From the NCBI GenBank assembly GCA_016793805.1, contig JAEUIZ010000051.1, positions 1 through 57,151 on the forward strand: a DNA stretch of 57,151 nt, given 5' to 3'. The position numbers and the translations under genes were made by a program. Source of the DNA: Phycisphaerae bacterium (lineage in GTDB: Bacteria > Planctomycetota > Phycisphaerae > Phycisphaerales > UBA1924). Below, piece by piece: positions 50,945-57,151 of the stretch. The notes beneath the pieces were generated by a model. The model saw nothing but the letters and a program-made list of their open reading frames with translations. It ran no database searches and had not been told where the DNA came from. Position 1 is the first letter of the stretch. Every line of letters begins with the position of its first letter.

Positions 50945-51769
50945 ATGCGACTGAAGCGTGCTTTCGCGGCGTTCGGGGGGGGGGGGGGGTCGGATACCTT
51001 GAGCGTTGACGCGTCTGCACGCCCTGCTGCGGCGCAGTCGGCCATGAACGCTCGCCCGCTCGCTTTGCTCGTCGCGGTTGTCTCTGGTGGTTGCGCGACC
51101 GTCGCTCTCGCTCAGGGTGAACTCGTCACCTACTCCTGGCGCTTCGTTGAGGTCGTCGCGGGAACGAACACGCCCGTGGCGAGCCCAAACGGCATGCTGC
51201 AGCCCGGCGAGGCGGCGCGGCTGACGCTCGACGTGTCGTTCACGCCGCCGGTCGGATCGACCGTGACCTACAACCCGCCTCCGCCCCCGGGCGTGGGCAC
51301 GGTCGCCGGGCTGAGCGAGGTCTTTTTCAACCTGCTCGGCGACACGTCGGCGCAGGGGACGTGGTCGTTCCATCAGCGGGCGCCGGGATTCTCCATCGGC
51401 ATGCAGGGCACCGAGTTGCCCGGCGGCAAGGGGCGCGAGAACGCGTCGGCGGCGCAGTTCGTTCTGCCCGGCCAGACCGCCAACGCGCTCAATCCGTTTC
51501 CCGCGCTCTGGTCGATGGTCTGGACGCCGGCGAGTTACTCGCCGCGGAGCGTGACGTGGCAGAGCGCACCCGGCTCGTCCGCGCCCACAAGCCACAGCTC
51601 GCTGCTGATCCAGTATGGGACGACCGCGCAGGGCGAGCCGCAGTACGTCGGCAAGTTCGTCGCGGGCCAGTTCGGATCGGTGATCGTGCCGATCGTCCCC
51701 GCTCCGGGCGTCGGCGTGGTCGCGCTCGGCGGCGCGGCGTGGCTGTCGCGCCGGCGGCGCGGGCGCTGA
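50945..51769 (+). CDS. exported protein with PEP-CTERM-like tail, start region contains 15-G tract
   Basis: The exported protein is clear from residue M at 51044 onward: signal (MNARPLALLVAVVSGGCATV, then LAQ), a beta-rich body (LVTYSWRFVEVVAGTNTPVA) and the tail VPAPGVGVVALGGAAWLSRRRRGR-like (VPAPG, hydrophobic run, RRRR). It is the intact paralog of the broken gene at the left edge. No Shine-Dalgarno precedes 51044. A strong GGGGAGG lies before the ATG at 50945, whose frame reads through a 15-G tract (50975-50989) into the same protein; 14 or 16 G would end in stops within about ten codons. Either 50945 is the real start and the gene is phase-variable, or 51044 is used. Confidence 0.75.
   Translation: MRLKRAFAAFGGGGGSDTLSVDASARPAAAQSAMNARPLALLVAVVSGGCATVALAQGELVTYSWRFVEVVAGTNTPVASPNGMLQPGEAARLTLDVSFTPPVGSTVTYNPPPPPGVGTVAGLSEVFFNLLGDTSAQGTWSFHQRAPGFSIGMQGTELPGGKGRENASAAQFVLPGQTANALNPFPALWSMVWTPASYSPRSVTWQSAPGSSAPTSHSSLLIQYGTTAQGEPQYVGKFVAGQFGSVIVPIVPAPGVGVVALGGAAWLSRRRRGR
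50975..50989. repeat. 15-G homopolymer, candidate phase-variation tract
   Basis: Fifteen consecutive G in the presumed 5' coding region of the PEP-CTERM gene. The frame is open at 15 G and closed at 14 or 16. Confidence 0.9.
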
Positions 51770-51823
51770 CGAGCGGCCCGCGCGGTCGCGAGCCATCGGT
51801 TCCCAAACCACAACGTGGCGCGA

Positions 51824-51829
51824 TACAGT
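51824..51829 (+). promoter_or_regulatory. -10-like TACAGT, leaderless promoter
   Basis: TACAGT ends 6 nt before the ATG at 51836; no Shine-Dalgarno. Confidence 0.45.
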
Positions 51830-51835
51830 CCCCGC

Positions 51836-52405
51836 ATGAGCAGCAAGTTCCTCTCGGTCCCCCGGCTCGTTGGGTGGGCGATCGCCCTCGTCGCCATCAT
51901 CGGCGTGGTCGTCATGATGAAGATGCGGGCCGCCCAGGAGAGCAACCCCTCCGACATCCCCAAGGCGCCGCCCAAGGGCGAAGTCGTCCGCTACCTCGCC
52001 GCGACCTCGACGACCTGGCCCGCGTGGTCTGTCAAGGCCGCCGAGGACGTGCCCGCCGCCTTGGGCCGATGGGTCGGGTCGCAGATGGAACTCGCGGAGT
52101 TGCTCGGCCCCGAGAGCGGGCTCGCCTTCGTGGGCGCGGAGAACGCCGCGGTGCCCGGGCCCGGGAAGTCGGCCGTGCTCGGGTTCAAGGCCGGATCGGC
52201 CAGCGTCACCGTCTTCGTGCAGCAGTACACGCAGATGCCCGCGCTCGAGCGCGGCATCACGTACCGCCTCCCGGCGACTGGCGGCCAGCAGATCATCGCC
52301 GCGCTCCCGGCCGGCAAGATTTTCTTCATCGCCTCCTCCAGCGCCGAGGGCCTCGCCGCTGCCACCAAGGCGATGGGCCTGCCCGCGCCGAGCAAGGACT
52401 ACTAG
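51836..52405 (+). CDS. hypothetical membrane-anchored protein
   Basis: A 189-aa protein with an N-terminal membrane helix (LVGWAIALVAIIGVVVMM, about residues 11-28) and a soluble domain outside the cytoplasm. The latter has beta segments such as LAFVGAENAAVPGPGKSAVL, SASVTVFVQQY and GQQIIAALPAGKIFFIAS, which resemble the C-terminal domain seen in some anti-sigma factors. No zinc-binding N-terminus or sigma factor gene is present, so this is only a likeness. The start is chosen at the ATG 6 nt after TACAGT. Confidence 0.68.
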   Translation: MSSKFLSVPRLVGWAIALVAIIGVVVMMKMRAAQESNPSDIPKAPPKGEVVRYLAATSTTWPAWSVKAAEDVPAALGRWVGSQMELAELLGPESGLAFVGAENAAVPGPGKSAVLGFKAGSASVTVFVQQYTQMPALERGITYRLPATGGQQIIAALPAGKIFFIASSSAEGLAAATKAMGLPAPSKDY

Positions 52406-52436
52406 CCCTCCCCGCGGCGGGCCCAGGATCCCTCGA

Positions 52437-53240
52437 TTGCCGCGAAACTCGCTCTACGACGACCCCATTGTCTATGACGTGCTCCACGCGCCGGGCACGA
52501 CGGCCGAGGTCCGCGGGCTCCGCGCGATCCAGCGCCGATTCGTGGGCCATGTCGCACGACCCGTCTGGCTCGAGCCGGCCTGTGGCACCGGACGTTACCT
52601 CGTCGCGGCCAAGCGGCTGGGCGTCCGCGCCTTGGGCTTCGACCTCCGCTCATCCATGATCGACCACGCCTGTGCCAGGCTCCGCGAGGTCGCCGGCCCG
52701 CGATCGCGCGTCTTCGTCGCCGACATGGCCTCGTTCGTCGATCCCGGCCGCGTCCGCGAGCGCTCCGTCCACCTCGCCTTCTGCCCGATCAACACGATCC
52801 GGCACCTGCCGACCGACCGCGCGATGGTCGCGCACCTCTCCGAGGTCCGCCGCGTGCTCGCGCCGCGCGGGGTCTACGCCGTCGGGCTCACCGTCAGTTC
52901 GCCGGGCATGGAGTTCCCCAGCGAGGACGTGTGGGAGGGTCGGCGGCGCGGGTGGCACGTCACCCAGGTCGTGCAATACGTCCCCCCGACTCGGGCGAGC
53001 GACCGCTGGGAAAGGGCCTACAGCCACCTCGTCGTCCGCCGCGGACGCCGGGTCGAGCACCGCGACTCGGCCTACCGCCTGCGCTGCTACACCCCGACGC
53101 AATGGCTGGCGCTCGTCGAGCGCGCGGGCCTGCGCGTGCTGGGCACCACCGACGACGCCGGGCGCGACATCGTGCCCACGCCCTGCGGGTACGCGATCTA
53201 CGTGCTCGGCCAGCGGGCCCGGGCCGCGGTGCGCCGATGA
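52437..53240 (+). CDS. class I SAM-dependent methyltransferase
   Basis: A 267-aa methyltransferase: YDDPIVYDVLHAPGTTAEV at the start, the SAM site LEPACGTGRYLVAAKRLGV (about residue 45), GFDLRSSMID, and FVADMASFVDP. The later part (CPINTIRHLPTDRAMVAHL, RVLAPRGVYAVGL) is typical of class I small-molecule enzymes. The acceptor is unknown. It uses a TTG start, which is weakly supported; no better start precedes the conserved YDDPIVYD. It lies 31 nt after the membrane-anchored gene. Confidence 0.84.
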   Translation: MPRNSLYDDPIVYDVLHAPGTTAEVRGLRAIQRRFVGHVARPVWLEPACGTGRYLVAAKRLGVRALGFDLRSSMIDHACARLREVAGPRSRVFVADMASFVDPGRVRERSVHLAFCPINTIRHLPTDRAMVAHLSEVRRVLAPRGVYAVGLTVSSPGMEFPSEDVWEGRRRGWHVTQVVQYVPPTRASDRWERAYSHLVVRRGRRVEHRDSAYRLRCYTPTQWLALVERAGLRVLGTTDDAGRDIVPTPCGYAIYVLGQRARAAVRR

Positions 53241-53247
53241 CGATCCG

Positions 53248-53604
53248 CTAGCCGCGAGCGCCCCGTCGGGGCAGCATGAGAAACGCCAGGCCGGCCATGA
53301 TCGCCGGCAGGGCGAGCATCAGCCGGGCGGCCGGGTGCGGGTAGTACCACGCCGCGAACACGCCCGCGCCGATCAACACCACCGAGGCCGCCCGCGGGCG
53401 AAGCCACGTCAGCGCCGCGATCAGCGCAACCGGAACGCAGAACGCGGCAACATAAGGCAGCGCCGATCGGCCCTCGCTCACGCCCACACTGATCGCGAAC
53501 CACAGCCAGAACGCCGCGACCACGGAGACCCCGACTTGGAACGCCACGCGAACCCAATCGGACCACGAGCGAAGGCACGCGAACCTCGAAGCGACAGCAA
53601 CCAT
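53248..53604 (-). CDS. small integral membrane protein under an operator-like palindrome
   Basis: A 118-aa protein with about four membrane helices (VAFQVGVSVVAAFWLWFAIS, YVAAFCVPVALIAALTWL, AASVVLIGAGVFAAWYY, LMLALPAIMAGLAFLML). No family is recognised. It has the strongest regulatory set-up in the window: an AGGAGGTG Shine-Dalgarno, a TTGACG-17-TAGTAT promoter and the palindrome GTTAGT-N4-ACTAAC over the -10. So it should be repressible, perhaps by a TetR-, GntR- or MarR-type regulator encoded elsewhere. It converges on the upstream methyltransferase gene. Confidence 0.78.
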   Translation of the reverse strand: MVAVASRFACLRSWSDWVRVAFQVGVSVVAAFWLWFAISVGVSEGRSALPYVAAFCVPVALIAALTWLRPRAASVVLIGAGVFAAWYYPHPAARLMLALPAIMAGLAFLMLPRRGARG

Positions 53605-53621
53605 GGCACACCTCCTGTTGA

Positions 53622-53637
53622 GTTAGTGTATACTAAC
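53622..53637. promoter_or_regulatory. palindromic operator-like site GTTAGT-N4-ACTAAC
   Basis: A near-perfect inverted repeat of 16 bp (GTTAGT GTAT ACTAAC), AT-rich in a GC-rich region, covering the -10 box of the 53248-53604 gene. This placement is typical of a repressor site. Confidence 0.6.
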
Positions 53638-53658
53638 CAACATACCCCTTCGCGTCAA
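53630..53658 (-). promoter_or_regulatory. sigma70-type promoter TTGACG-17-TAGTAT
   Basis: -35 TTGACG (plus-strand 53653-53658), a 17-nt spacer and -10 TAGTAT (53630-53635) driving the membrane gene at 53604; the -10 lies in the palindrome. Confidence 0.6.
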
Positions 53659-53725
53659 GTCGCCCCGACCGGCGGCGCTCGCACCAGCAGTCTCCCCGCG
53701 GGTGTCCCAGAGCGACGCCGCCCGA

Positions 53726-54619
53726 CTAGGACGCCTCGACCACCATCGCCCGCATCGTGGCTCGGCACGGGGAGTCGCCCAGCCGATCCGCCAGGCGCTG
53801 CGACGCCCACGCGCGGAGCGCGCTCGTGTCCGTGATCCCCCGATCCCGCAGCGCGATCGCGTTGGGTGTCCCGTCGATGAACCCGCGCGCGGCGTCCGCC
53901 GCCGTCGGCGCCACCGAGGGAAGGTCCACCGTCGTGATCCGCACCGTTTCAAATCCGCCCGCGCGCACCGTCGCCTCGATGCCAGCCCGGTCGTGCCAGC
54001 CGTACGGCGTCTGCGCGAGGAACCGCGGCGGGTTCTCCGGCAGGAGCGCGTCGAGCGTCTCCTGCACGATCGCCGGGATCGGGTTTGTCGCCAGCGAGTC
54101 CCAGACGTTGAAGAGGTATCGCCCGCCGGGTGCGAGCACGCGCCGGACCTCGCGCATCGACGCCGCCTTGTCGGGGAAGAACATCACGCCGAACTGCGCG
54201 ACGACGAGATCGAACGAGCCGTCGGGGAAGGGCAGGGCGCAGGCGTCGAGCGGCTGGAAGGCGAGCCGCGGATCGGCGTCCCCGACGTGCCGGCGCGCCA
54301 CCTCGAGCATCGCCGGGTTGAGATCGGTGGCGAGGAGGCATCCGTCATCGGGGAGCATCGCGAGCAGGTGCCGCGTGACGATCCCCGTCCCGCACGCCAG
54401 TTCGAGCACGCGGCGGGCGCGCCCAAGCCTGGCGCGGGCGGTAAGGTCCGCCGCGTACGGCTCAAAGAGCAGCGGGCCCAGGTGCCGGTGGTACACCTCG
54501 GGAACAGTTCCGATAAAGGCGGCGACGGTGGACAGGAGGCTTCCTTTCAACACGCCGGCACGAGGCCGACGCAGGACCCAAGCGCACCCACCTCGGCCCG
54601 ACGGCCACGAATCGATCAT
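53726..54619 (-). CDS. class I SAM-dependent methyltransferase (UbiE/Methyltransf_11 type)
   Basis: A methyltransferase with VLELACGTGIVTRHLLAML, LATDLNPAMLEVARRHVG, LPFPDGSFDLVVAQFGVMFF and a C-terminal REVRRVLAPGGRYLFNVWD. These are the motifs I-III of the UbiE/Methyltransf_11 group; the substrate is unknown. The start is uncertain: the ATG at 54619 adds an odd N-terminus (MIDSWPSGRGG), a GTG at 54553 would give 275 aa, and neither has a Shine-Dalgarno. It lies 38 nt downstream of thiC on the same strand and could be read through from it. Confidence 0.85.
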   Translation of the reverse strand: MIDSWPSGRGGCAWVLRRPRAGVLKGSLLSTVAAFIGTVPEVYHRHLGPLLFEPYAADLTARARLGRARRVLELACGTGIVTRHLLAMLPDDGCLLATDLNPAMLEVARRHVGDADPRLAFQPLDACALPFPDGSFDLVVAQFGVMFFPDKAASMREVRRVLAPGGRYLFNVWDSLATNPIPAIVQETLDALLPENPPRFLAQTPYGWHDRAGIEATVRAGGFETVRITTVDLPSVAPTAADAARGFIDGTPNAIALRDRGITDTSALRAWASQRLADRLGDSPCRATMRAMVVEAS

Positions 54620-54657
54620 CCCGTGGAGTGGCTCGGGGCGTGGCCGTCCCCCCGCCG

Positions 54658-56673
54658 CTACACCACGCGCGACTCGTCCTTTCCGATCCCCAGCGCAGGG
54701 CGCACGTCCACCTGCACCAGCACCTCTCCGCCCGTCCGTTTGGCCTGCAGCGCCTTGGCCGTCTCGGGGTCCACGTAGTCGCTATGGCAGGAGAGTTTCT
54801 TCCCGTCCTCCGCGCGCCCGCCCGCCTCGCTTCCGGTGTCATCGACGCGCGGCCTCGCCGGCTCGCTCGCCATCGCTCGCTTCGTCTTGCTCGCGAGGCG
54901 GTGGATCTCCTCCGGCGAGAGCACGCCCCGCTTCGCCAGGATCTCCTGCTGCTCGGGCGAGAGCGCCGCGGACCTCAGCGGCGCCCCGACTCGTCCGCTC
55001 GCGCCGATCCGCTCGAAGCCCTCGGCCTTGCCGCTGGCGAACTCCTGGATCTCCTTGCTGATCCGCACGCTGCACCAGTCGTGCCCGCACATGGCGCAGA
55101 AGTCCGTGTCCACGTCGAGGTCCTCGTCGTGGTACGCCCGGGCCGTGTCGGGGTCGAAGGACAACTCGAAGTGCTTCTCCCAGTTGAGCGCCGCCCGCGC
55201 CTTGGTCAGTTCGTCGTCGCGGTCGCGCGTCCCGGGGATCCCCAGCGCCACGTCCGCCGCGTGCGCCGCGATCTTGTACGCGATGCACCCCTGCTTCACG
55301 TCGTCCTTCTTCGGCAGCCCGAGGTGCTCCTTGGGCGTGACATAGCACAGCATCGCCGCACCGTGATACGCCATCGCCGTCGCCCCGATGCAACTCGTGA
55401 TGTGGTCGTACCCGGGGAACATGTCCGTGACCAGCGGCCCGAGCACATAGAACGGCGCCCCGTGGCAGATCGCCCGCTGCACCTTCGCGTTCCACTCGAT
55501 CTGATCAAACGGCACGTGCCCCGGCCCCTCGATCATCACCTGCACCCCGTGCCGCCACGCCCGCTCCGTCAGTTCCCCCAGCGTCTCCAGTTCCGCGATC
55601 TGCGCCGCGTCGGTGGCGTCCGCCAGCCCGCCGGGCCGAAGACCGTCCCCGATGCTGAACGTCACGTCGGACTCCCGCAGGATCTCGCAGATGTCGTCCC
55701 ACCGCTCGTACATGATGTTCTCGCGCCCGTGCACGAGCATCCACTTGGCCAGCAGCGACCCGCCGCGCGACACGATCCCGATCAGCCGGTTCTTCACGTG
55801 CTTCAGGTGCCCGCGGCGCACACCCGCGTGGATCGTGAAGTAGTCCACACCCTGCCGCGCCTGGTCGCGAAGGCTCGCCTCGATCGTCGCCCAGTCCAGG
55901 TCCTCGATCTTCTTCCCGATGATCATCGAGTAGATCGGCACCGTCCCGATCGGCACCGTGCTCGCGCGGATGATCGCCTCCCGGCACTCGTCCAGGTTCC
56001 CGCCCGTGGACAGGTCCATCACCGTGTCCGCGCCCCAGCGCTCCGCCCACCGTAACTTCTCGACCTCCTCCGCCGTCCCGCTGCTCACCGGGCTCGCCCC
56101 CATGTTCGCGTTCACCTTCGTCCGGCTCGCGCGACCGATGCACATCGGGTCCAGCCGGTGGTTCAGGTGGTTCACGTTCGCCGGTATCACCATCCGCCCC
56201 GCCGCCACCTCGTCCCGAACCGCCTCAGCCCCGCGACCCGGGAACATCGCCTCAAAGTGCGGCTCGCGCTCCGCCACCCGCCTCATCTGCGCCGTCACGA
56301 TCCCCAGCCGCGCGTGCTCGAGTTGCGTCACGGGCACGAACCCCTCCGGCCGGTACACCACGCGCATCGTCCCGCGCGCCTCCAGGAACGCCGCCGCCCT
56401 CTGCCCCGCCGCCGCGCACCGCGCACGCTCCGTCGCGTCGCACAGGTGCCGCGCCACCACCGTCGACCACCCCGCCGGCAGGAAGTCCCACGCCGTCTTC
56501 TCGCTCGGAGGGGGCATCCCCGGCGTGTCCGGGCTCGCGAACATCCGTGGCCCGCCCACGTCCGGCGCCAGCGCGAACGACCCGGGCGTCGTCACACTCG
56601 CCGCCGTGCCAGGGTTGTGCGCGCCGTGCGTCGGCACGCGGAATCGGGACATCACGCGTTGTTCGGTCGTCAT
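54658..56673 (-). CDS. thiC: phosphomethylpyrimidine synthase
   Basis: ThiC is the radical-SAM enzyme that rearranges AIR into HMP-P, the thiamine pyrimidine. The 671-aa protein has the N-terminal ThiC-associated domain, then [30 protein letters not shown], the core [18 protein letters not shown] and [19 protein letters not shown], and [20 protein letters not shown]. The 4Fe-4S motif CAMCGHDWC (C-x2-C-x4-C) is intact near the C-terminal third. It is preceded by a TPP riboswitch, and its Shine-Dalgarno is in the 3' part of that element. Confidence 0.97.
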   Translation of the reverse strand: MTTEQRVMSRFRVPTHGAHNPGTAASVTTPGSFALAPDVGGPRMFASPDTPGMPPPSEKTAWDFLPAGWSTVVARHLCDATERARCAAAGQRAAAFLEARGTMRVVYRPEGFVPVTQLEHARLGIVTAQMRRVAEREPHFEAMFPGRGAEAVRDEVAAGRMVIPANVNHLNHRLDPMCIGRASRTKVNANMGASPVSSGTAEEVEKLRWAERWGADTVMDLSTGGNLDECREAIIRASTVPIGTVPIYSMIIGKKIEDLDWATIEASLRDQARQGVDYFTIHAGVRRGHLKHVKNRLIGIVSRGGSLLAKWMLVHGRENIMYERWDDICEILRESDVTFSIGDGLRPGGLADATDAAQIAELETLGELTERAWRHGVQVMIEGPGHVPFDQIEWNAKVQRAICHGAPFYVLGPLVTDMFPGYDHITSCIGATAMAYHGAAMLCYVTPKEHLGLPKKDDVKQGCIAYKIAAHAADVALGIPGTRDRDDELTKARAALNWEKHFELSFDPDTARAYHDEDLDVDTDFCAMCGHDWCSVRISKEIQEFASGKAEGFERIGASGRVGAPLRSAALSPEQQEILAKRGVLSPEEIHRLASKTKRAMASEPARPRVDDTGSEAGGRAEDGKKLSCHSDYVDPETAKALQAKRTGGEVLVQVDVRPALGIGKDESRVV

Positions 56674-56680
56674 CGTCGCC

Positions 56681-56803
56681 TTCCCTCCGCCGGTGCGAAC
56701 CGGATCAGGTTCAACGGGTGCATCTCAGCGGCCCCAGACCCCGCGTCTGCCAGCGGTCCGGTCCCACAGGCGTCCCGCCTGTCTGCCGCGCCCCGAGCGT
56801 CTC
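56681..56803 (-). promoter_or_regulatory. TPP (THI-box) riboswitch of thiC
   Basis: On the minus strand the conserved core CTGAGATGCACCCG, TTGAACCTGATCCGG and GGAGGGAAGG is seen (the latter two form the 3' half of the THI element), with a variable GC-rich P3-type stem (GACAGGCGGGACGCCTGT) inserted in the 5' half. The end overlaps the GGAGGGAAGG Shine-Dalgarno 5-8 nt before the thiC ATG, so TPP binding should block translation initiation. Confidence 0.92.
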
Positions 56804-56809
56804 ATCCCA

Positions 56810-56815
56810 AGTGTA
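56810..56815 (-). promoter_or_regulatory. -10-like TACACT, promoter of the thiC riboswitch transcript
   Basis: TACACT on the minus strand, about 7 nt before the riboswitch 5' end, so transcription would begin right at the aptamer. Confidence 0.45.
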
Positions 56816-56907
56816 CGTCCCGCGCGACCCCGCCCGCGCCCCAACCCCGCGCTCCCCGGCGCGCGGGCAACGAGAACTCGCAGCGCGTTCGATTGCCCCC
56901 CCGCTTG

Positions 56908-57151
56908 CTACGGGCACCCTGCCGCGAACTGCGTCTGGAAGCACACGAAGTCCGCGACGCTCAACACCGGCGGCGTCGTGCTCGCGTCGCAGTTCGCCCG
57001 CGTGTCCCCGGCGGCAAAGCGGTTCAGGAAGCAGATGAAGTCCGCCACGTTCAGCACCGGCGCCGCCGTGCTCCCGTCGCAGTTCGCCGGGCACGGGAGT
57101 TCGACCATCCAGTTTCCCCCGGCCACAAGCGGCCCTTGGCCGGTGATTACA
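56908..57151 (-). CDS. C-terminal part of exported protein with GC-type dockerin motifs (5' beyond window)
   Basis: The frame is open to the right edge. It encodes the end of an exported protein with two tandem GC-type dockerin motifs: [20 protein letters not shown] and [19 protein letters not shown], each followed by CFLN/CFQT and FAAG, ending GCP. A conserved-type Asp is replaced by Ala (NVADF versus NVNDF) in both copies. Everything before residue ~10 of the visible part lies outside. Its stop is 94 nt from the thiC riboswitch region; no gene is seen in that gap (56816-56907). Confidence 0.85.
   Translation of the reverse strand, partial: VITGQGPLVAGGNWMVELPCPANCDGSTAAPVLNVADFICFLNRFAAGDTRANCDASTTPPVLSVADFVCFQTQFAAGCP

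Overview
This 57 kb window is very GC-rich (roughly 70% by eye) and reads as chromosomal DNA of a planctomycete, most likely class Phycisphaerae. Five exported proteins carry the tandem C-terminal motif of the GC-type dockerin (CYANCD-S/T...NVNDF-CFLN-FAAG). Two or three others end in a PEP-CTERM-like tail (VPAP/VPTPA, hydrophobic stretch, Arg cluster). There is a Gram-negative envelope set (ompH-lpxD-lpxC), a planctomycete prepilin-type gene and many short GTGA/ATGA/TGATG gene overlaps. No rRNA, tRNA, CRISPR array, transposase or integrase was seen.

Layout. 0-0.8 kb: a broken, chimeric exported-protein gene cut by the window edge. 0.8-5 kb (minus): membrane protein, prepilin-type protein, lpxC, lpxD, ompH. 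5-10.7 kb: mutM, thiL-kefB, a Tat-type flavin amine oxidase. 10.7-15.8 kb (minus): a small phage head cassette (SPP1-type portal, scaffold-like protein, SU10-type capsid, connector-like protein, two tail-like proteins) with no terminase, protease, tape measure or integrase. 16-18.7 kb: YkgJ-type protein, lipoprotein, dockerin protein. 18.8-26.2 kb: pheT (short form), ilvE, nrtS, a PEP-CTERM protein, fused aroDE, a small membrane protein, fabZ. 26.2-28.8 kb: two RCC1-repeat dockerin proteins, partly of lower GC, lying between fabZ and an ACP-fabZ pair. 29.8-40.3 kb: recO, HDOD protein, M16 protease, DinB, DUF1801, cysQ, serine hydrolase, cysC, response regulator with two tiny genes, Lon-N protein, dockerin protein. 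40.4-45.5 kb: NatAB-type ABC exporter, methyltransferase, large secreted protein. 45.6-57.1 kb: spoVR, purH, PQQ-type lipoprotein, ribE, PEP-CTERM protein behind a 15-G tract, methyltransferases, a membrane gene under an operator-like palindrome, riboswitch-controlled thiC, and the tail of another dockerin protein.

Most genes are housekeeping: lipid A and envelope (lpxC, lpxD, ompH, fabZ, ACP), thiamine (thiL, thiC), purine, riboflavin, shikimate, branched-chain amino acids, PAPS turnover (cysC, cysQ) and repair (mutM, recO). The points most worth following are: (1) at least 17 genes have a -10-like hexamer (mostly TANNNT) only 5-7 nt before the start codon and no Shine-Dalgarno, implying widespread leaderless transcription, while other genes have a purine-rich Shine-Dalgarno and a more distant -10; (2) the stripped-down phage head cassette; (3) a 15-G tract placed like a phase-variation switch ahead of an exported PEP-CTERM protein.
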